Positions 25,776 to 41,110 of a stretch of DNA of 64,000 bases are shown here, one piece after another. The position numbers and the translations under genes are program-made. The notes beneath the pieces were generated by a model, which did no database searches, had not been told where the DNA came from, and worked only from the letters and a program-made list of their open reading frames with translations. Source of the stretch: Xiphias gladius (lineage: Eukaryota; Chordata; Actinopteri; Istiophoriformes; Xiphiidae). Positions within the stretch are counted from its first letter, which is position 1. Every line of letters starts with the position of its first letter. The stretch spans positions 7,654,426-7,718,425 of the forward strand of contig NC_053412.1 in NCBI RefSeq assembly GCF_016859285.1, written 5' to 3'.

Positions 25776-25815
<40 letters not shown>
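25776..25815. repeat. (CT)n microsatellite
   Basis: About 20 TC units lie in the long raph1 intron, next to a short (TA)n and (CA)n patch at 25718-25750. Confidence 0.95.
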
Positions 25816-25819
<4 letters not shown>

Positions 25820-26868
25820 CATGATGCAGTACTGCAGCAGCAGATAACAGAGGCTGGATGCTGAGAGGAATTAGCCAAACATGAAAAACATGCACTGTTT
25901 AAAAATGACGAGAGACCTAATGCTCTTGTAAAACAAAGAAAAAGAGCTGACATGGAGTGAAGTAAATCTTCAACTCATGGTTCAGTTCTGTGGAATTGCC
26001 GCTCCGTAACACAAGCCCTTATTTTGTGTCTGGTTACGTATAAATGTGTAGCTCCCAAATATTAAGAGCCATAACTATATTTAGGTAAATGGCTTGTAGC
26101 TGCATCTAGGACACCAGATAAAAAAAAAAAAAAAACATGTAGTAGCCAAGTATCCTTCAAGAATTCTTCAGCATCAATGTCACTTGGAAATTCCAGATTG
26201 TTCATCTTTTAAAAGTATCTTTCACTCTTGACTGGAAATCTAAGCATTTTACAGGCTTGTCTAAGTAAATTCACCCTAATGGAAATTTTCAATTCCTCTG
26301 CTCTAGATAAATAAAATCATTTTGGTGCCAACAGATATAATTTTTCATCCTTTTTTGCTTGCTCTAGCAGAGCCGGAGGTTTACATCTGCCAGCTGTTAG
26401 AGAATACAAAGCACAGTAGGTATAACATACTGAACAAGCAACATATGCCAAAACACACACGCGCGCGCGCGCACACACACGGATGGATAACCCGTGCATG
26501 AACAACACATTCCTACTGCAACAGGCCAGCCATGTGCAATGTGTTGTACCTAAAGGCAAAAAGAAACATATATACGTCTGCACACATGCCACTAGCAGCT
26601 GGGCATGGCTTCCTCTGTTAGTTTACTGTGTTTCTCATCTCCCCCTTTGCTCAGCCCTTCACCTCATAACCCCTGCAGCTGAACACCGACTGGCTACTGC
26701 TGAAAAGCTTCTTGTTATCTGGACGTGAAGCGAACGCCCAAGTGTGTATTTGTGTGTCTCATCGGACAGACACAAAAAAATGTGCTAGCCTGTTTCCTGC
26801 CCCACCACCTCCAGCATTCCGGCTGTGCCAATACTGCAATCTTTTCAAATGTGGAATGTACACGTACA

Positions 26869-26908
<40 letters not shown>

Positions 26909-29900
26909 ACACGCGCAAGCAAACATACACTTTATCTCCCAACGGTCTTTGTGGTTACAATTTGTATTTCTTCAGGGAGGGGAGATCCATGACGCGGGGG
27001 AGATCATTTCAAGGACAGTCTGTTTTAAGAATACCCAATGCATGAATGAAATGGTTGCCATGACAACCACATCACAGAACAACGACATGTTAACCATGGT
27101 GTTGCAAGTTTGACGTACATGTTGAAGAATATTGACAGCTGAGTGTCAAAGTCAGTGAGCATCTCTGCATGACAGACTCCCCTTAAACCACATGACACTG
27201 ACATACTCAGAGTCACCCGCCAACACACAGCTATAAACCTTAAAAAATCTCTGACACGTAAGCATCCCTACTTCCTGAAACAGTTTAAACCCAGGAGGAG
27301 CAGGCTTCCGCCTCTCAGGCTCAGGCTCCGTCACTGTTGGGGTCCGAGTTTAAAATCCAGCTTCCTTCCACCTCATCTCTGCTCGGCTCTTTACACATTA
27401 TGGGTTTGTTTTCCAAAACGCAAATAATCCTGTACGAGTCTGGGCTGTTGTCCGTTCACATTTCCCCCCCATTAATATTTTCTAGACATTTATCATTTTT
27501 AAATACTTTGACAAGATGTGTATTTCCTAACTGGAGAGCGAAGGTTTATAATTTAATAAACATAAATAGGAACACTGTATTCATTCCTGTTGTCTGAGTT
27601 TTACTTCTATTATGTTATATTCTGGGTCTTGTGTTTTCTGTTGTTCTGCCCCGGGGAAGTTATGTACGCCATAAAACCGTATAGCCGTAATGATGCACTT
27701 TTTCTATTTTCTCAATTGTGAGTTGAAAATAAAATTATTGGTTTCAAATCCGACAGTGACTAAGGTTACTGAAAACAGACAGGAAAATTCTAGCTGCTCC
27801 AAAAATAGATTTCCTTGCCATGCCAGTAACTGATCTGAAAATGTGTACATTATGCAATTATTTTATCTCTGAAAAAAAAAAGAAAAGAAAAAGGAAGTCA
27901 GCATCTCTTATACACATATGAATGGAAACTTTGAGGCTCAGGTTTTCAAACTCAATGCAGATCTGCTATATTGAGAGAATAAAGGAAGGAGCATCTCTTG
28001 GAAACAGACCACAGCCATGGTTCACCCTCACATGGTTCCACTTTACTAAGGATTTATCTCCTTCTGTGAAGAAGACTCCGCTGATGAGATCCTCACAGGC
28101 TTGACTCCTCTTTCATTTGGCTTTGATTTACAAGGCCATCTAAATGAGGTTTTGGTGGGGCGGTGAAGCCTCCCTCTCTACACTCCCCCGGCTCTGAATT
28201 TACCTCTTTTTGCAAAAAAACAACAAACACATGGATCCACACTGTCAACTGGGGATTCCACTTTCTGAAAAATTTAAAGCAGCGCGATGACAAATGATAG
28301 CTGGTTTGAGCACATGATGCCTCAGACATGCATGAAACCGCCATTTGAGACCACCTCATATATAACATCCCTTGCAACTTCCTACTGCAGCAACGGGTGT
28401 CAGAATAATAATCTCTGTGGCATTTGTGCAAGGAAGGCTGAGTTTTGCAAAGCTTACAGAAATGCTGTCTTTCCTTTTTGCTATGCTCAGAATTTATTAC
28501 CCACAGAAAGCAGCAATGGCACCATTTAGTCACTCTGTTTTACAGGAACTCTTACCTCTGAAGTGGCTTTGTGTCCTTCCTATTGAGGTTAAAGATCAGA
28601 CGAAACCAATGCTCCACTCTGTGATTTTAACCCCTAGAAACAAGAGAGAAAAGAAGAACAAAATCTATCAGATATGATTTGGTATCAATCTTTGTGGCTG
28701 TAGTAGCAAAACACAATCCCTGATTTGGTCACCTCATCTAAGGCCATTAGTCAGTGAAATCCCAAACTTATGGTTCGACAGTGTTTGCTCTGACTGCACT
28801 GCAGGGGCATTCAGAGAGTTGGCAGCCGGCAGCTGGAGGAGAGCAGACTGATTTCACTGTCACAAGAACGCAGAGGATTAACTACGGAGGGTGCTTGAGC
28901 GAGAGACTTAACTAAGAACAGACAAAATGACACGCACAGCCAGAAAGACACTGATCACACAGCCCTGAAAGCAATCAAGCGCGGTTCTCCCTTCATTATT
29001 ACCGCGAGATTAAGAATGTGACATTTGAGCTTTGGAGTCTTTCAGAACCACACATGAAAACACACAAAGACACACACAGCTAACTTAGTAAGCATGGTAA
29101 CCACCACATGCTAATAGTTTCACAACATGAGTCAGAGTAGAAACTCAAACATTGTCAAACCCAATTTACTTGCTTTTTGACTGTCGGTTTCCACCGGCTC
29201 TCAACATTACTAACCAACATTAAACATTTCGGCAAATCATCAACTCATCCGCATCAGTGCTGACTCACACCAGCCTAACTTTATTTTATCTAACACAATC
29301 TGGGTGTTGAATCATATTCTGGCATGAAATATAATTTAGGCATGTCAGGTTATAACATGCTGAGTTGGCCGGGAAATACCAGTGCTATTATTTGGTCATG
29401 TTGTGTGTGAGAGGTAGGCAGTTGATGTTGTGGCTAACTACTTGGAAGCTATTCCCGCTGGCCTCAGCTGTTCCTTCATTTTCTACACACCAACTGTTGT
29501 TCGGCCACAGCATGTGGCCCCTTATCCTGGCAAAAAGTTTGCAAGTGTGTGTTTTCATAGCAAACAGACGTCTTGTAACAGGGAGAGGGTGTTAGAAAGA
29601 GCACGAGTTTGTGCATGTGTTTGCGCACATGCACGTCATCCATACATGTGTGTTTAAAACACAATTGGCTGCCTGAATTACAGGTCATCCCCCCGCCTCC
29701 CCCAACGCCATCACCTCACCATCCCTCTAGTGTAATTTGCACACAGTTAACGTGTGATATCACTCAGTCAACACAAGGCCATAGAACAGGTGTTGCCGTG
29801 ACACATGGGTCTGTGCAGCTGCAGGGAACACAGTTGCACCAGTCACAACAGCACAGAGGCCGGCAGGCAGCTGCTCTGGCGTTGAAAACAAAGGCAGGCC

Positions 29901-32422
29901 TGCAACACATGCAAAGATAAACACAACCAACGTATGATCAATGGTTGTACAAGGAAGGAGAGGACAACAAAATGTAATTTTTAAAGAATGACAGCAAACA
30001 ATATCAGACATGATTTGCACTTTCCTCTTCAGTTTCCCCTCCAAATTCTGTAATAAAATGCAGAAAGTATGTCCAGTCAAAATGTTGTCAGCGTGTCAAA
30101 CCATTTGGTGCATTTTTTCATGTGTTACCTGAAACAATACACTTACACAGAAGTGAGTCTATCAAGGGTTGGGTTACAAAAACATGCCAATGCTGATGGC
30201 CAAAACTGGCATTATTGCTTTTTGGAATATTCAGAGCTGATTTTTTTTTCTGCTGCATCATTACAGTACTGGCACACAACTTTCATGGGTATGAAAAGTT
30301 TAAATGCTCAGATACATACACAGCACATCTGCGTTTATCGAACTTGTGCAATAAGGTATGTAGAGCAGCATGACCTGGGAACAATATCTTCCCTTGTGAC
30401 TCAATGCTGAGGCGACTACAAAAACACACAACTGCCCAAGAAGGTGCCCTGTGTATCCTTCCATGTACAACAGTTTCAACAGACTTTTTATGTGGCCTAG
30501 ATTGGTGCCCCACTTCAACAACAGACTAAGGGGAAACACAGGGACCTATGTAGTGGATACAGGTGTGTCCTTGTACACCCACACTCTCCCCCATTAACAG
30601 CAAACCTTTGGGGGTGGCTCATTTCCTTTCAGGGCAGGAAGTGGGAAGGAAGGCAGGGCACTGAGCGAGCAGGGGCGATGATGATGTCACAGCAGGAAAA
30701 GAAAGACAGGATTGTTGTAGGGGAAGCACAGCAAATGAGTATGCAGGAAATCAGGCAGAGCTCAGTGCACAATATATTTGTACAGTGCATGTTGGTATAA
30801 CAGACTTGTTATAACCAGACATTAAAGAAAGGCAAAAATGACACACAGGCAACTACACAGGGTCGTCACTCAGGATGACATACTACATTAAACGGGCAGA
30901 TCAGTGCACATTATTCCCCTTAGGCATCTGTGTCGGACCCATTCAAAGAGAGGGTAATATACCCCTCCTACTGATCTTCAACGATGTTATTCATTCACAA
31001 GGATTCTAATTTTGGAAAGATTATACTGTAATCCTCTATTTGCCTTTTTGCCTTAAGCACAATCAGAAAAACGTTTATTTTAAATGATAGCTATCATCAA
31101 ACCAGCAGCATCTGTTATAAGGGAGGAATAGTCAACACCGGATACAAAACAGCATTAACGTAAGCGGTTAAAAAATGCAGTGTACTACATGTAAGATTCT
31201 GATTTTCTAGCTTAGACATAATGATGCCAAACCTGACATACTGGACAGGTGTTGCCAGGTGTTGTTATACGGACATAAATAAATGGACTGATATTGGCCA
31301 TTGATGTGCCCAATTCATGTAAAAAAAAATTTCTTAGTCATTCTGACTATGGGTCATGCTAACTTTGCACCCCCCCACCTCGGTTGTAGAGATCCCTATG
31401 CTGTTAGGTACATTAGCTAATCCAGGCGGCTACTTTGAGTGTTTACTATGTTTTGGACTTTGTGACAAGCATTTGAAGTGACTGACATATAATTTAGGTT
31501 TATCTGGAAAGCTTTAAAAGGCTTGCACATTACCAATAGTCAAAAGGGCCGCAATTATGAGAGTAACACCCGGGCTAAAAAATACCAGGATTTCCCTTTA
31601 AATATGATCTAAAACTGCTGGCATAAGTGTTCTTTTGTGTCCTTTGATACAAAACGGTCACTGACCTCCCTTTAGGAAAGGACAGAGAGAAAGATTTATT
31701 TATTTTTGAATCAGATTGAAATTTTTTTTAAAAAGGAGCTGTATGTTGTGTCCTTTCAGTATATACAATACAAGAAGATGCACTAATTCCCAAAGCTGTC
31801 ATTTTGAACTTGTGTCAGTTAGGAGGATCACCTGCTTTGATAAAATAACACGAATCACTTACAATAGAAAACAATCAAATACAATAACAGTACAAACAAT
31901 GGCCTTAAAATAACATAGTTAAAAAAAACATCTTTTAACATAACCATCCAGGGTTGTAGCAGTGGATTGGTGATATTGTAAAGATCATACTAATACTGTA
32001 AGATCGTAATAACATAGAACCATATTACTAACCCTGTAAACAGAGAAGAAAGTCTGCTCTTAACCATACCAGCACAAAAAAAAGCAGAAACACCATGTCA
32101 CAGTGACGCAACAGATGCAACAGATTAATGATGAAAGATGCATTCCTCTCATTCTTGCGTTGCATGACACGCTAGCTTCTGGAAATGTGATGTATGTTGT
32201 GCTCTGTCAAGCATCACGAGGCAAAGACCGTTCAGTGTGATACTCTGGTAGTGAAAACACAAAACAGATTCACTCCCTAAATTCACCACTGACCTGTGTA
32301 ACACTGGCTCGACCCCTGGAGATTTATTGATCAGAAACGCCCAACAGCATCTTAATCTGGTTTCAGAGCAAGACGAGGCCCTTAGCAGTGACCCCGAGTG
32401 TTCTTGGAAGGGCATCGAGGTA

Positions 32423-32448
32423 AACCATCAGTCAGCTAACTGATGGTT
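32423..32448. repeat. perfect 10-bp inverted repeat
   Basis: The arms AACCATCAGT and ACTGATGGTT flank CAGCTA. It is in the long raph1 intron and its function is unknown. Confidence 0.7.
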
Positions 32449-35400
32449 CAGTACAAAGCCGATCCTCACTGGGAATGTGCATTAGTATTGATCCCTCTGT
32501 TGCTTTTATACCAAGTCAAGTGCAACACAAAGAAGAAAGTCTCGCACAGTGGACTGCCTGACCTCTTCAGTAGGTCAATACAAAATCACTTCAATAGTGG
32601 TCAGTGTCAAGTATGGAAATTGCTGGCTTTTAGGCCAATCAAAGTTGGGAACAAATTAAGTTGCACATTCACACTTCATTGCACAAACAATATGTTAAAC
32701 AATAAAGCCCTCTACAATCATTTCACATCCATGTGAACTTTTGAATTTCAATATAAGATACTAATATGGCTTTTTTTGGGGCTGCTTTCTTTAAATAACT
32801 GCCAGCTAGTGAATACTGGGTTATACTGTTTAAGTTACTCATCCATGACTAATATTAACACAACTACCCATGCGGGTACTTAATTTTATTCAGTATACTC
32901 AAAGTGCCTCTTGGTCACATGACAAAACCCTAAATATTAAAAGTGATGTCTGTGCAACGAGGCTAAACGCTCAGCTTGCTCTCTTTATGAGCTTACCCCA
33001 GGGTGAAGGTGTTATTGAACTGACCTTCCAGTATCTTTTACGGACTACTCGTGCTATTACCACTCACACAGTGAAAACTGGTTGTGACCGCAAGGAGCCG
33101 ATCTCCTCCACTCAGTGGGATTCTCCGTGGTCCGTGCAGTGAGCACTCGGCTCTGGAAAAACCACACATGGTGGGAATTATGGAATAATGCTGCGTCAGG
33201 AATGTTCCCACGATGGCCAGTGAGATCTGATGGAGGTCCCACTGGCTGGCTAGCTGCCAGTGGGGTTTATGGGTAATGTAACACACACATACAAAGTTAC
33301 ATGATCAAATGCATCTTGTGTTAGTCTATGTTTGGACCTGTTCCTCTTGTGTTGGATCAAAATACTCCCTTGTGTCGAAGCATTTGTGAACTGTTTCCAT
33401 TTAACTGCAAAAGAAACGAGTGTGTTCAGCTTTCAAACCTACTCATTAGCACTGCTTGCTCAAAGCTGATCAGCTTAAAGACAGAAACCTTACTTCTCAT
33501 TCACACTGTTTCGTTCTCCAACAGCACTGAGGGGTGAGGGGCCGAGCTGACTGACCGCAAATATGCTGGTGACCCTCCCCACAGCCTCAAAGTTGGTCAC
33601 GGTGCCAAACTCAGGGGCAGATCTTGATTCACTCACCGAGTTGCCTCTGTGGCACGTGGGCCAAAATAATCAGGAATCACTAGAGAGTGAAGATCAGCGG
33701 AGCAGAGAGAGATTAGCAAGCTACTCAGCCAAGTCAATAGGGGCTTGGGCTCACTTGGATAGCTGCTAGGGTATTAGTCAATGAGATTTGGCAACAGGCA
33801 CCCGCAAAAGCACACACACACACACACACACACACAGCACTATTTTGTGAGATTAAGCCTGCAGGTTTGAGCGACTGACAAGGGATTCTCTCACAAAAAT
33901 GTGTCAATCCACTTCTACAATGGCAAGCACGGCTGTTTTCACTTGGATTCTCTCCTTGTCACTGTGGTTACTGTCTGAAATGCCTACATTCCTTCAGTGT
34001 CCTGCATGAACCCTGATCTAAAAAGAAAAATGGAGCAACATCAGTCTGCACAGTAAATGCAGAGCACTAACTTGAAGCCAAGTGTTGCGAAAAAGTGAGA
34101 CTTCCAGACATTGGCGAAGGATGCGAAGAAAACGAATAATGACCTCAATGTTTCCAAGCCATTGTACATTCACATGACATCAACTGTGCTGAAGAATATT
34201 TTATTGGTTCTCATAAACCTGTCCTCTCCTCCTCCTCCATCTAATACTTCTTTCCTCACACCATTTAAATTTTTTCACCCTGGTCCTCACAGGTGTTCTT
34301 CCACCTCCTCAAGTCTTTTCGGCAGCCAGCTCGGATGTAGAATCACTAGCGACATCGCGATGTGTGGTTAACCTTGTGGCTCTTGGCTTGGGATGCAATG
34401 AGCGGGCAATGTGACAAGGGCAGTCTGCTTTCCAACCCCTCTTGTTTCCCTTCCTTGAGGTTTCAGCACATGCTCAAGTACCGCCCGGATAGTCTAGCTA
34501 CTTTCTAACAGACGTGAGCTGGGGTGACATTTTCATGATTATGGGTGAGAGTCTAGTTAAAAATTTAAATGGGGAAAAGTGGGCTACGGTGCATCTTTAA
34601 TGGCAAAACAAGACATTTCAGCCCTAGTTTTTGGTATATTGCTAGTTTGTGACTTGAAATGAACACAGAAATACTTGAAACACTTTGAATTCTTAAACAG
34701 TGTAGGGCTGAAGCTGTTTTTGCCTTTGGTGCGTGTATGTAGTGTAAAAGAATCCTTCTGGATGTACAGTTCTAGAGGATGACAACTTGAATCCAGTGCA
34801 CACTGAATCTATTTTCCATGCATGCCAAGATCTGTTTGTTCCAATGATTCAGACATATGCCACTGCTTTTGTAACCACACACACAAACATGACACCCCAG
34901 ACACAATATTATGCTAAGTTCCCAAAAGAGACAACAGGACAGAACACTGTAATCACTGTAACTGCATCCTTGACTCTCTCTGATAGTCTTACAATGCCAC
35001 TATTGTTAGCGTATACCAAGTGATATCTAAACCTGAATCCTCAAAGGATTCGACTGGAATGTAACCCGGAGGTCAATGGTTAGAAAGCAACTGTGCAAGC
35101 ATAAACTCATCTAAACAGGAGTCCTCCAAACATTTTAGGCCAAGAGGCAGGCATTTCAGAGTGGGGTGAGGGGAATGAGTACAGTTTAATTTGTTTGTAT
35201 CTGTGTGTATGCGGTGTGTCTCTCCCTCAAACCCTAGGTATGTTGGACTGTAACTACTACCAGAGATTACAAAAAGGCAAACAAACACGTCAGCCCGGCA
35301 CATGCATAAACACACAGGCACGCACTCCCCTGTTATGGTTTCATGAGAACCGGCTGATCTCTGATCAGACAGGGAACAGAGAGGACACAGGAACTGGTTG

Positions 35401-38400
35401 TGCTGATGTTTATCCCAGGCTTTAAAGCAACCATGGTCAATATCTGCTGCAAAGGATTGGCCATTTAATCTAATTCAATTAAGGATGCAAAATAGCACGT
35501 GAAGCAATAGAGAGAGTAGGAAATAAATCCACTTTCTCCGTTTATATGTAATTCTTCTTCCCCCAGACAGATCATACATTACCCCCAGTCAATACTGCAT
35601 ATTTTCTATACAGCAGCTGCAGCAGCCAGGCAGCACATGTATATTTCCTCTGAGTTAGCACTTTGTGTGCTCTTTACACCACTCTCTCTGAAGCACTCCT
35701 GCTTGCCTTAAGCATCTTGTGCTCTCTCCATGTCAAAGACCCGTTATCCATGGCCCAGTTCTAAAGGCTGTCCATCCACACAGACAGGCCATCTCATCCA
35801 TCAACCTGTCCCGTGACTGTCGCAGTGAAGCAGACTGGTGGGGTAGAGAGAGACACATGATACCATAAATCACGTCCTCCGCTCCACCCTCTGCGATCAC
35901 CCCGCTGATATCTGATGCGACTGCTGGAATTCTAGTTGAGAATTCCCACCAGGATGAGATTTCCTTTCCCATCCTTGGACGGGAGTGAGAATCAGCCACC
36001 TGCCATTGTCAAAGTAAGACTGATTAATAGCTGCCTAAGCTGCTTAAATAAACTGCACAATGAAAGAGGTAGAAAGCAAAAGGGATGGTTAATGAATGAA
36101 CAATACATCGGGTTGGAAATATATCATACCAGATCAGATAAGATGTAGAAAAATAGGTCATGGGAGAAGTGGTATGGAGATAAAGAATAACAGACGGAGG
36201 TGGTTCTGTACTTTAACAGGTGGAGAGATGCCCTATCAATGACATCTGTAAAGGAAAAAATCTACCTTTCAAAACATGAGCAGATAATTTCCAATTTTAG
36301 TTTCTGTCCTTTGGATTCAAAGAGTAAGGGCTTATTTTCGGACCCACAATCTTCTACAGATGCCTAACTTCTAATTATACAGGGAGAGATTCATCAAAAA
36401 AGAGGGGGAAAGTATCAGTTTCTCCACTGACAGTAGCCTCAATAGGGCAGAATGCCACAGGCCTCAAGAGTAAAGGGCCTGCAACTATCACTTTTTCTCA
36501 ACTCTGAAACTCTCACTCACTCTTTCTACCTCACAGCTGGCTGCAACAAGTGCAGACCCATTCACTGGTGGTTGCTGAAAGGAAAACAAAAAATGTATGA
36601 TGGTAGACAAGGCTGTTCGAGGTAATATTAAAAGATTTCATCATAAAATAACTTGTGGAACACACTGAAAAACCATGAATCAATGATTAAGCAATGTAAA
36701 AGTTTCTAAAATGGACTTTACTTTTAAGACAGTAAACCCAACAAGGACTAACCCATACTAGAAATGTATACACTTGTGATACTGCAAAGTGTTGCGGGGG
36801 AAAACATTCACCGAATGACACAGATATGACAACTAACATGGCAAGAAGATACAATTGTAGGTCAATCCTTGCTGTTTGTATCTTTAGATGTCATTACATA
36901 GCAGTGTGTGTGTGTGTGTGTGCGTGAGCCCCTGTGCGCTTGAGTGCACCTGCTGAACGAGGACCCAGATCATGTAGTGCTCTGAAAGGAGAGAAGGATG
37001 CCCTCCTTCTGCCTACTCCAATCAGCAGTGCAGCTGCAAAGTAGATGCTACCTCGTCCATACATTGGTTCAGTACAAGCGGACGATTAAACACAACTTCA
37101 CATATGCTTATTTTTATTACTGAAAAGGGCGATAAAGACAGTGAGGCATAAGAGAGTAAAAGTGAAATTGCATGCCTTCTTTAAGGTTGCACAGCTTTAT
37201 CCTTACCATTCTCCTTGTTGAGGAACAGAAATCAATCATCACAAAAGAAAGGGCTGCTTGCAGATCTCAAACAAGTGATTTCCTGTCATATTGATATAAG
37301 GTTCTAAGTAAGTATAGAAAGGCCAACAGGAAGAGCAGCTCACTATCTGGAACAGCAGAGGTTTTGGAGGCCACAATCAAGCCGGTTAGCCATTTGTCTT
37401 TGTTTCCAAATGGCAGGGGCAGCTGCCACCAAAGGTCAGCAAAATGTTACCAGAACAAGGCCCTATACAGGCTGGGACCACGTGCCTGTGACAGGAGCGG
37501 GAGGGCAAACCCAGGTGTAGTGACACATTTTCCACTTTCCATTTTCTCTCTCGTTTTCACTCACACCCGCGCGTACCCATAACATGGCATCTTGTCTAGC
37601 ATCATGGTGCTGAGCTCTGCTGCAGCTGGTGGCCTTTATTTTCTCCAGTCCCCAACCAAAGCCATAGTACCTCAGATCAGTGTGGAAATATCAGGTTACA
37701 CTGTCCCCTCCGGCTTTCCATCAGTGTGTGTTGAAGGCTGCGTTTGAAGTGCCATCCACCCTCTGCTCTCCCTTTACCAATCTACACCCCCGGCTGTAAC
37801 ACAACCTGGGTAAACTTACACCAACCACCACGCCGCCACCCCCAGCCTCTCGTCTTTGGAGCTTTTGTGCAGAGAAGTCTTATGCCCACGGACATGGGTG
37901 GATGGATGGATGGGCAGAGGTCAGACATGGCCCTTGCAACTCGCACAACAGAGCCAGTAAAGTGCTGACAGATGGACAGACCCGCATGCAGGAGATGCTA
38001 ACACACACAGAAACCACGAATAGCTTTCAAATCTCTATTCTCTAATGCATGCAGTCTCTGGGGATCATTCCTCAAGCTCAAAATTTCTTTGACAACTGTT
38101 TTTCTCATCTAATCAACTACAACCCAGGGAAATCAAGCGTAGCAAAGAATAAAAAAATTTAAAAAAAAACAGGATAAAAAGGAAGCAGAGGGATAGAAAG
38201 AGGACAAGCAGGAGGGTTTTTTTTTCCTCCCTTCCCCTTCTGGCAAAACAAGACAGAATGGATGAATGAGAAAACCATGTTTCTGGTTGTGTATTTTGAC
38301 CTGATTCTTCTCCAAAAATATATGCCCACTCCCTGGGTTCTCTTTTCATTAGCCTTGAGGAAGAAAACTGAAATTCCTTACATGTGCTTTTAAACCGGGG

Positions 38401-40661
38401 CAGTGGAATGACACGCTCTTTTATAATATATGTTGTACATCTGTGGCTAGAAATGGAAAATCCATGACTGAGCTGAATGCAGTGACTTCAGGATAATTCA
38501 ACCTACTGAGTAAATGTCTTGTATGATCCTATTACATGAGGTGACGAAGCACGTATGTCCACTAATTTTTAAGTTGTTTGTGTTTTCACCAGTGCCTTTA
38601 CAAAACATTGATACTGATATAAATAATGATACTGAATCAAAGAGGCAATTGCCGAAAATGATGTGTTATTGCTACAACTATCCAAAACCCCAAAAGTTTC
38701 CTCTAACATCAAAAGCAGGGCAAACATTTTCAAACCCTCCATTTTACATAATCAGCTAATAATTAAGTTCTTAAGAAACACATTCATAATGTGACACATC
38801 ACAGGAAACAGAGCCACAGCATAACAATGCCCAAAACAACAAATCAACATTCACTGGGTTTTCCATATGTGCTTTAGGCATCACACATTTTCTGTCCTCT
38901 TCTGCGTCTCTGACTAGACAGTACGAGAAATCTGACACCAAACTCCTGCTATTTTCCTCTTGCAAACAACATAACAAGCTTAAAGGCATCTGCCTGAGGG
39001 GGAGCGACCAGAAGGCCAGTAGTTATTTTCAACCCATTTGACTGCACTGTAAGCCTATGGGTCGCATTGTTGCTGCACCGTCTCAATGCCCGGAATGATT
39101 TGCTCCTAGTCTAGTGCTTTTGTGGATGTAAATCAAGCGTGCCTTAAGGACACAGACGGTCTATTATCAAGCCACTGTAGGGAATAAAGGCTGGGCGAAG
39201 TGGCTTCTCAGTGGCTCTTTTTTGAGCACATTTTTGTTTGCTTGTGCTGTATTCATCCCCCGAACTGAAGAGATACAGCTAAAGGTCTGTCCTGTCCGGG
39301 ACTGGCCGTGTAAGGAGTGTGGCTGGGAATATTTACTTTGGTGACAACCTGGGCCCATGTGGTAGGCAGCCAGACAGTGGCGCGGTGTGCAGCTCCTCTA
39401 CAAAAGTGACCTTTGAACCCCACAGTCAATGAAGGGTCATTAACTTTTCCAGTGTAAATGTCTGAATGGAAGCACAGTCCGAGGCTGCAACCAGAGGGCG
39501 AAACATAGCACGACCTCAGCGGAGAAACTTGTTCAAGTCGCTTACAATCATTTGGTTGTTTGGGAACATCTGTTTATTTTTTGCCAGGAAAGCAGCTGCA
39601 CAGTATAAACACAATATGTGTCCGAGCTTGAACTTTTCCACCAGGCTTCACTAAGACGTTTTTTTCTGAGCAAATGAAGCTTTCAAAAACCGCACCGTTT
39701 TAAGGACTTAGCCCAAATTTTATGAGCTAAGGTGGATGCTAGCATTAAACTGGGGACAGCCCCTGGTCAAGCTGGCTATGTGTTGTCCAACCTGCTGCCG
39801 GCGGCCTCATCCAACAAAGGGAATTAAAACAGTCCTCACGAACTGCTGCGGGGAGGGCGGCTAACAGCGACCTGAACCTCGCCGCACTGACAGAAATTGA
39901 CACCTGTTTTTACGTGTTTTTTTTTTTTTTTTTTAAAAAAGACACGAAACAGGGCATTTCAAAAAAGTCTACCGGCGGGATATAAACATTACCGCGACGA
40001 AAAAAACCATCGGCCATTACCAGCAGCTGATAGCCTCCTCCCGCTAAACAGGGTGGAGGCTGTCCACATCCCTTCTGTTTGATGCGGAGGAGGAAAATTA
40101 GGCTGAAAATATCTCCAGCCAGCCCACGACAAAGTCACAAGGCTCGGCTTCGGCAAGACAAAAAAAAAAAAAAAATGCAACCAATACACCACAACAATAG
40201 GCCCACGTTCAAATGTCACTCCCACGATAGCCGCGGCTCTTTTCCCAGTCGGCCCAAACGCTGCACACCCTTTTTTTTCCCCCCCAAGAAAGGGATTGTT
40301 CAATGGCCGCACAGGGGGGGGCATACAACCCCACCCACCCACCCACCCACCATTCAAACAGTCTGCCACACTAAACACTTTTTTTCCTAACAAATAACAA
40401 CATATTCACAGACACCCCGTTGGTTGTCCTCGTCTTTAGGGAGCACGGTAAACATACAGTTTAAGCGCCCCCCCGTCTCTTTCTCCCGAGGGCTAAATCT
40501 AGGATGGGCTGCCGGTGTGTGGCATAATAAACTGACATTTACCTATGACTGACCTTTTGTTTGGGGGGGGGGGGGTCTGCGAGTACGGTTATCGTAGAAA
40601 AGTCCGAAAAGGCGTGATAAAAATTAAAACATGTCGGAATAGTAAAGAAAAGCCCACTTAC

Positions 40662-41110
40662 AGTCAAATGGGATTCACAAAGAGGGTCCTCTCCTCCCCT
40701 GTGTTCTCCAATGGGAGCAAATATCCCTGCCCTCGGAGGAGGGGTTGGGGAGAGGGGGGGACGAAGAAAACTCCTGATATGATACGTGTAATTATCTATT
40801 TTTTTTAAAAAGCTAACTAGTCAAAACTGCCCGTCGTCCTCATGTTTTCACACGTTGCCTCGTCTACACACACAAGCCTTTTCCCTTTCCCATTCTTCTC
40901 TGCCGGAGCTGATGAGGAGACACGCTGCGCGTCTCCGTCGTTTCCTGTCCAGCCCAGAATCCAATGCTGCCTTCGAGGATTGTGGGACATATCGGGCGTG
41001 GAGAGTTGATCCCGGTCGGGGAGGAAGGGCCCGGCCGAGGTGCGGCTTTTGACTGGGGAGGGAATGGATTGCGGTGTCGCCCGAGTCGAACAGCGGACAC
41101 ATTTTTTAGG
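40662..41110 (-). promoter_or_regulatory. raph1: candidate raph1 promoter and first non-coding exon
   Basis: The stretch from about 39.8 to 41.1 kb is richer in G+C and CpG than the flanking intron. At 40661-40656 the minus strand reads GTAAGT after ACT, a consensus donor that would end a non-coding first exon at 40662. No TATA box is evident, as is usual for broadly expressed genes. The placement is an inference from composition, the donor and the acceptor that immediately precedes the start codon. A second possible donor (CATAG then GTAAAT) lies near 40541. Confidence 0.4.

Noticed and set aside
28093..28533. 146-codon minus frame, the longest in the raph1 first intron outside repeats
   Set aside because: It is Cys-rich without pattern, shows no domain I recognise, and has unsupported splice or start context.
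39989..40393. 134-codon minus frame in the GC-rich raph1 upstream region
   Set aside because: It passes through homopolymers and has no recognisable domain. It is more likely promoter or 5' non-coding DNA.
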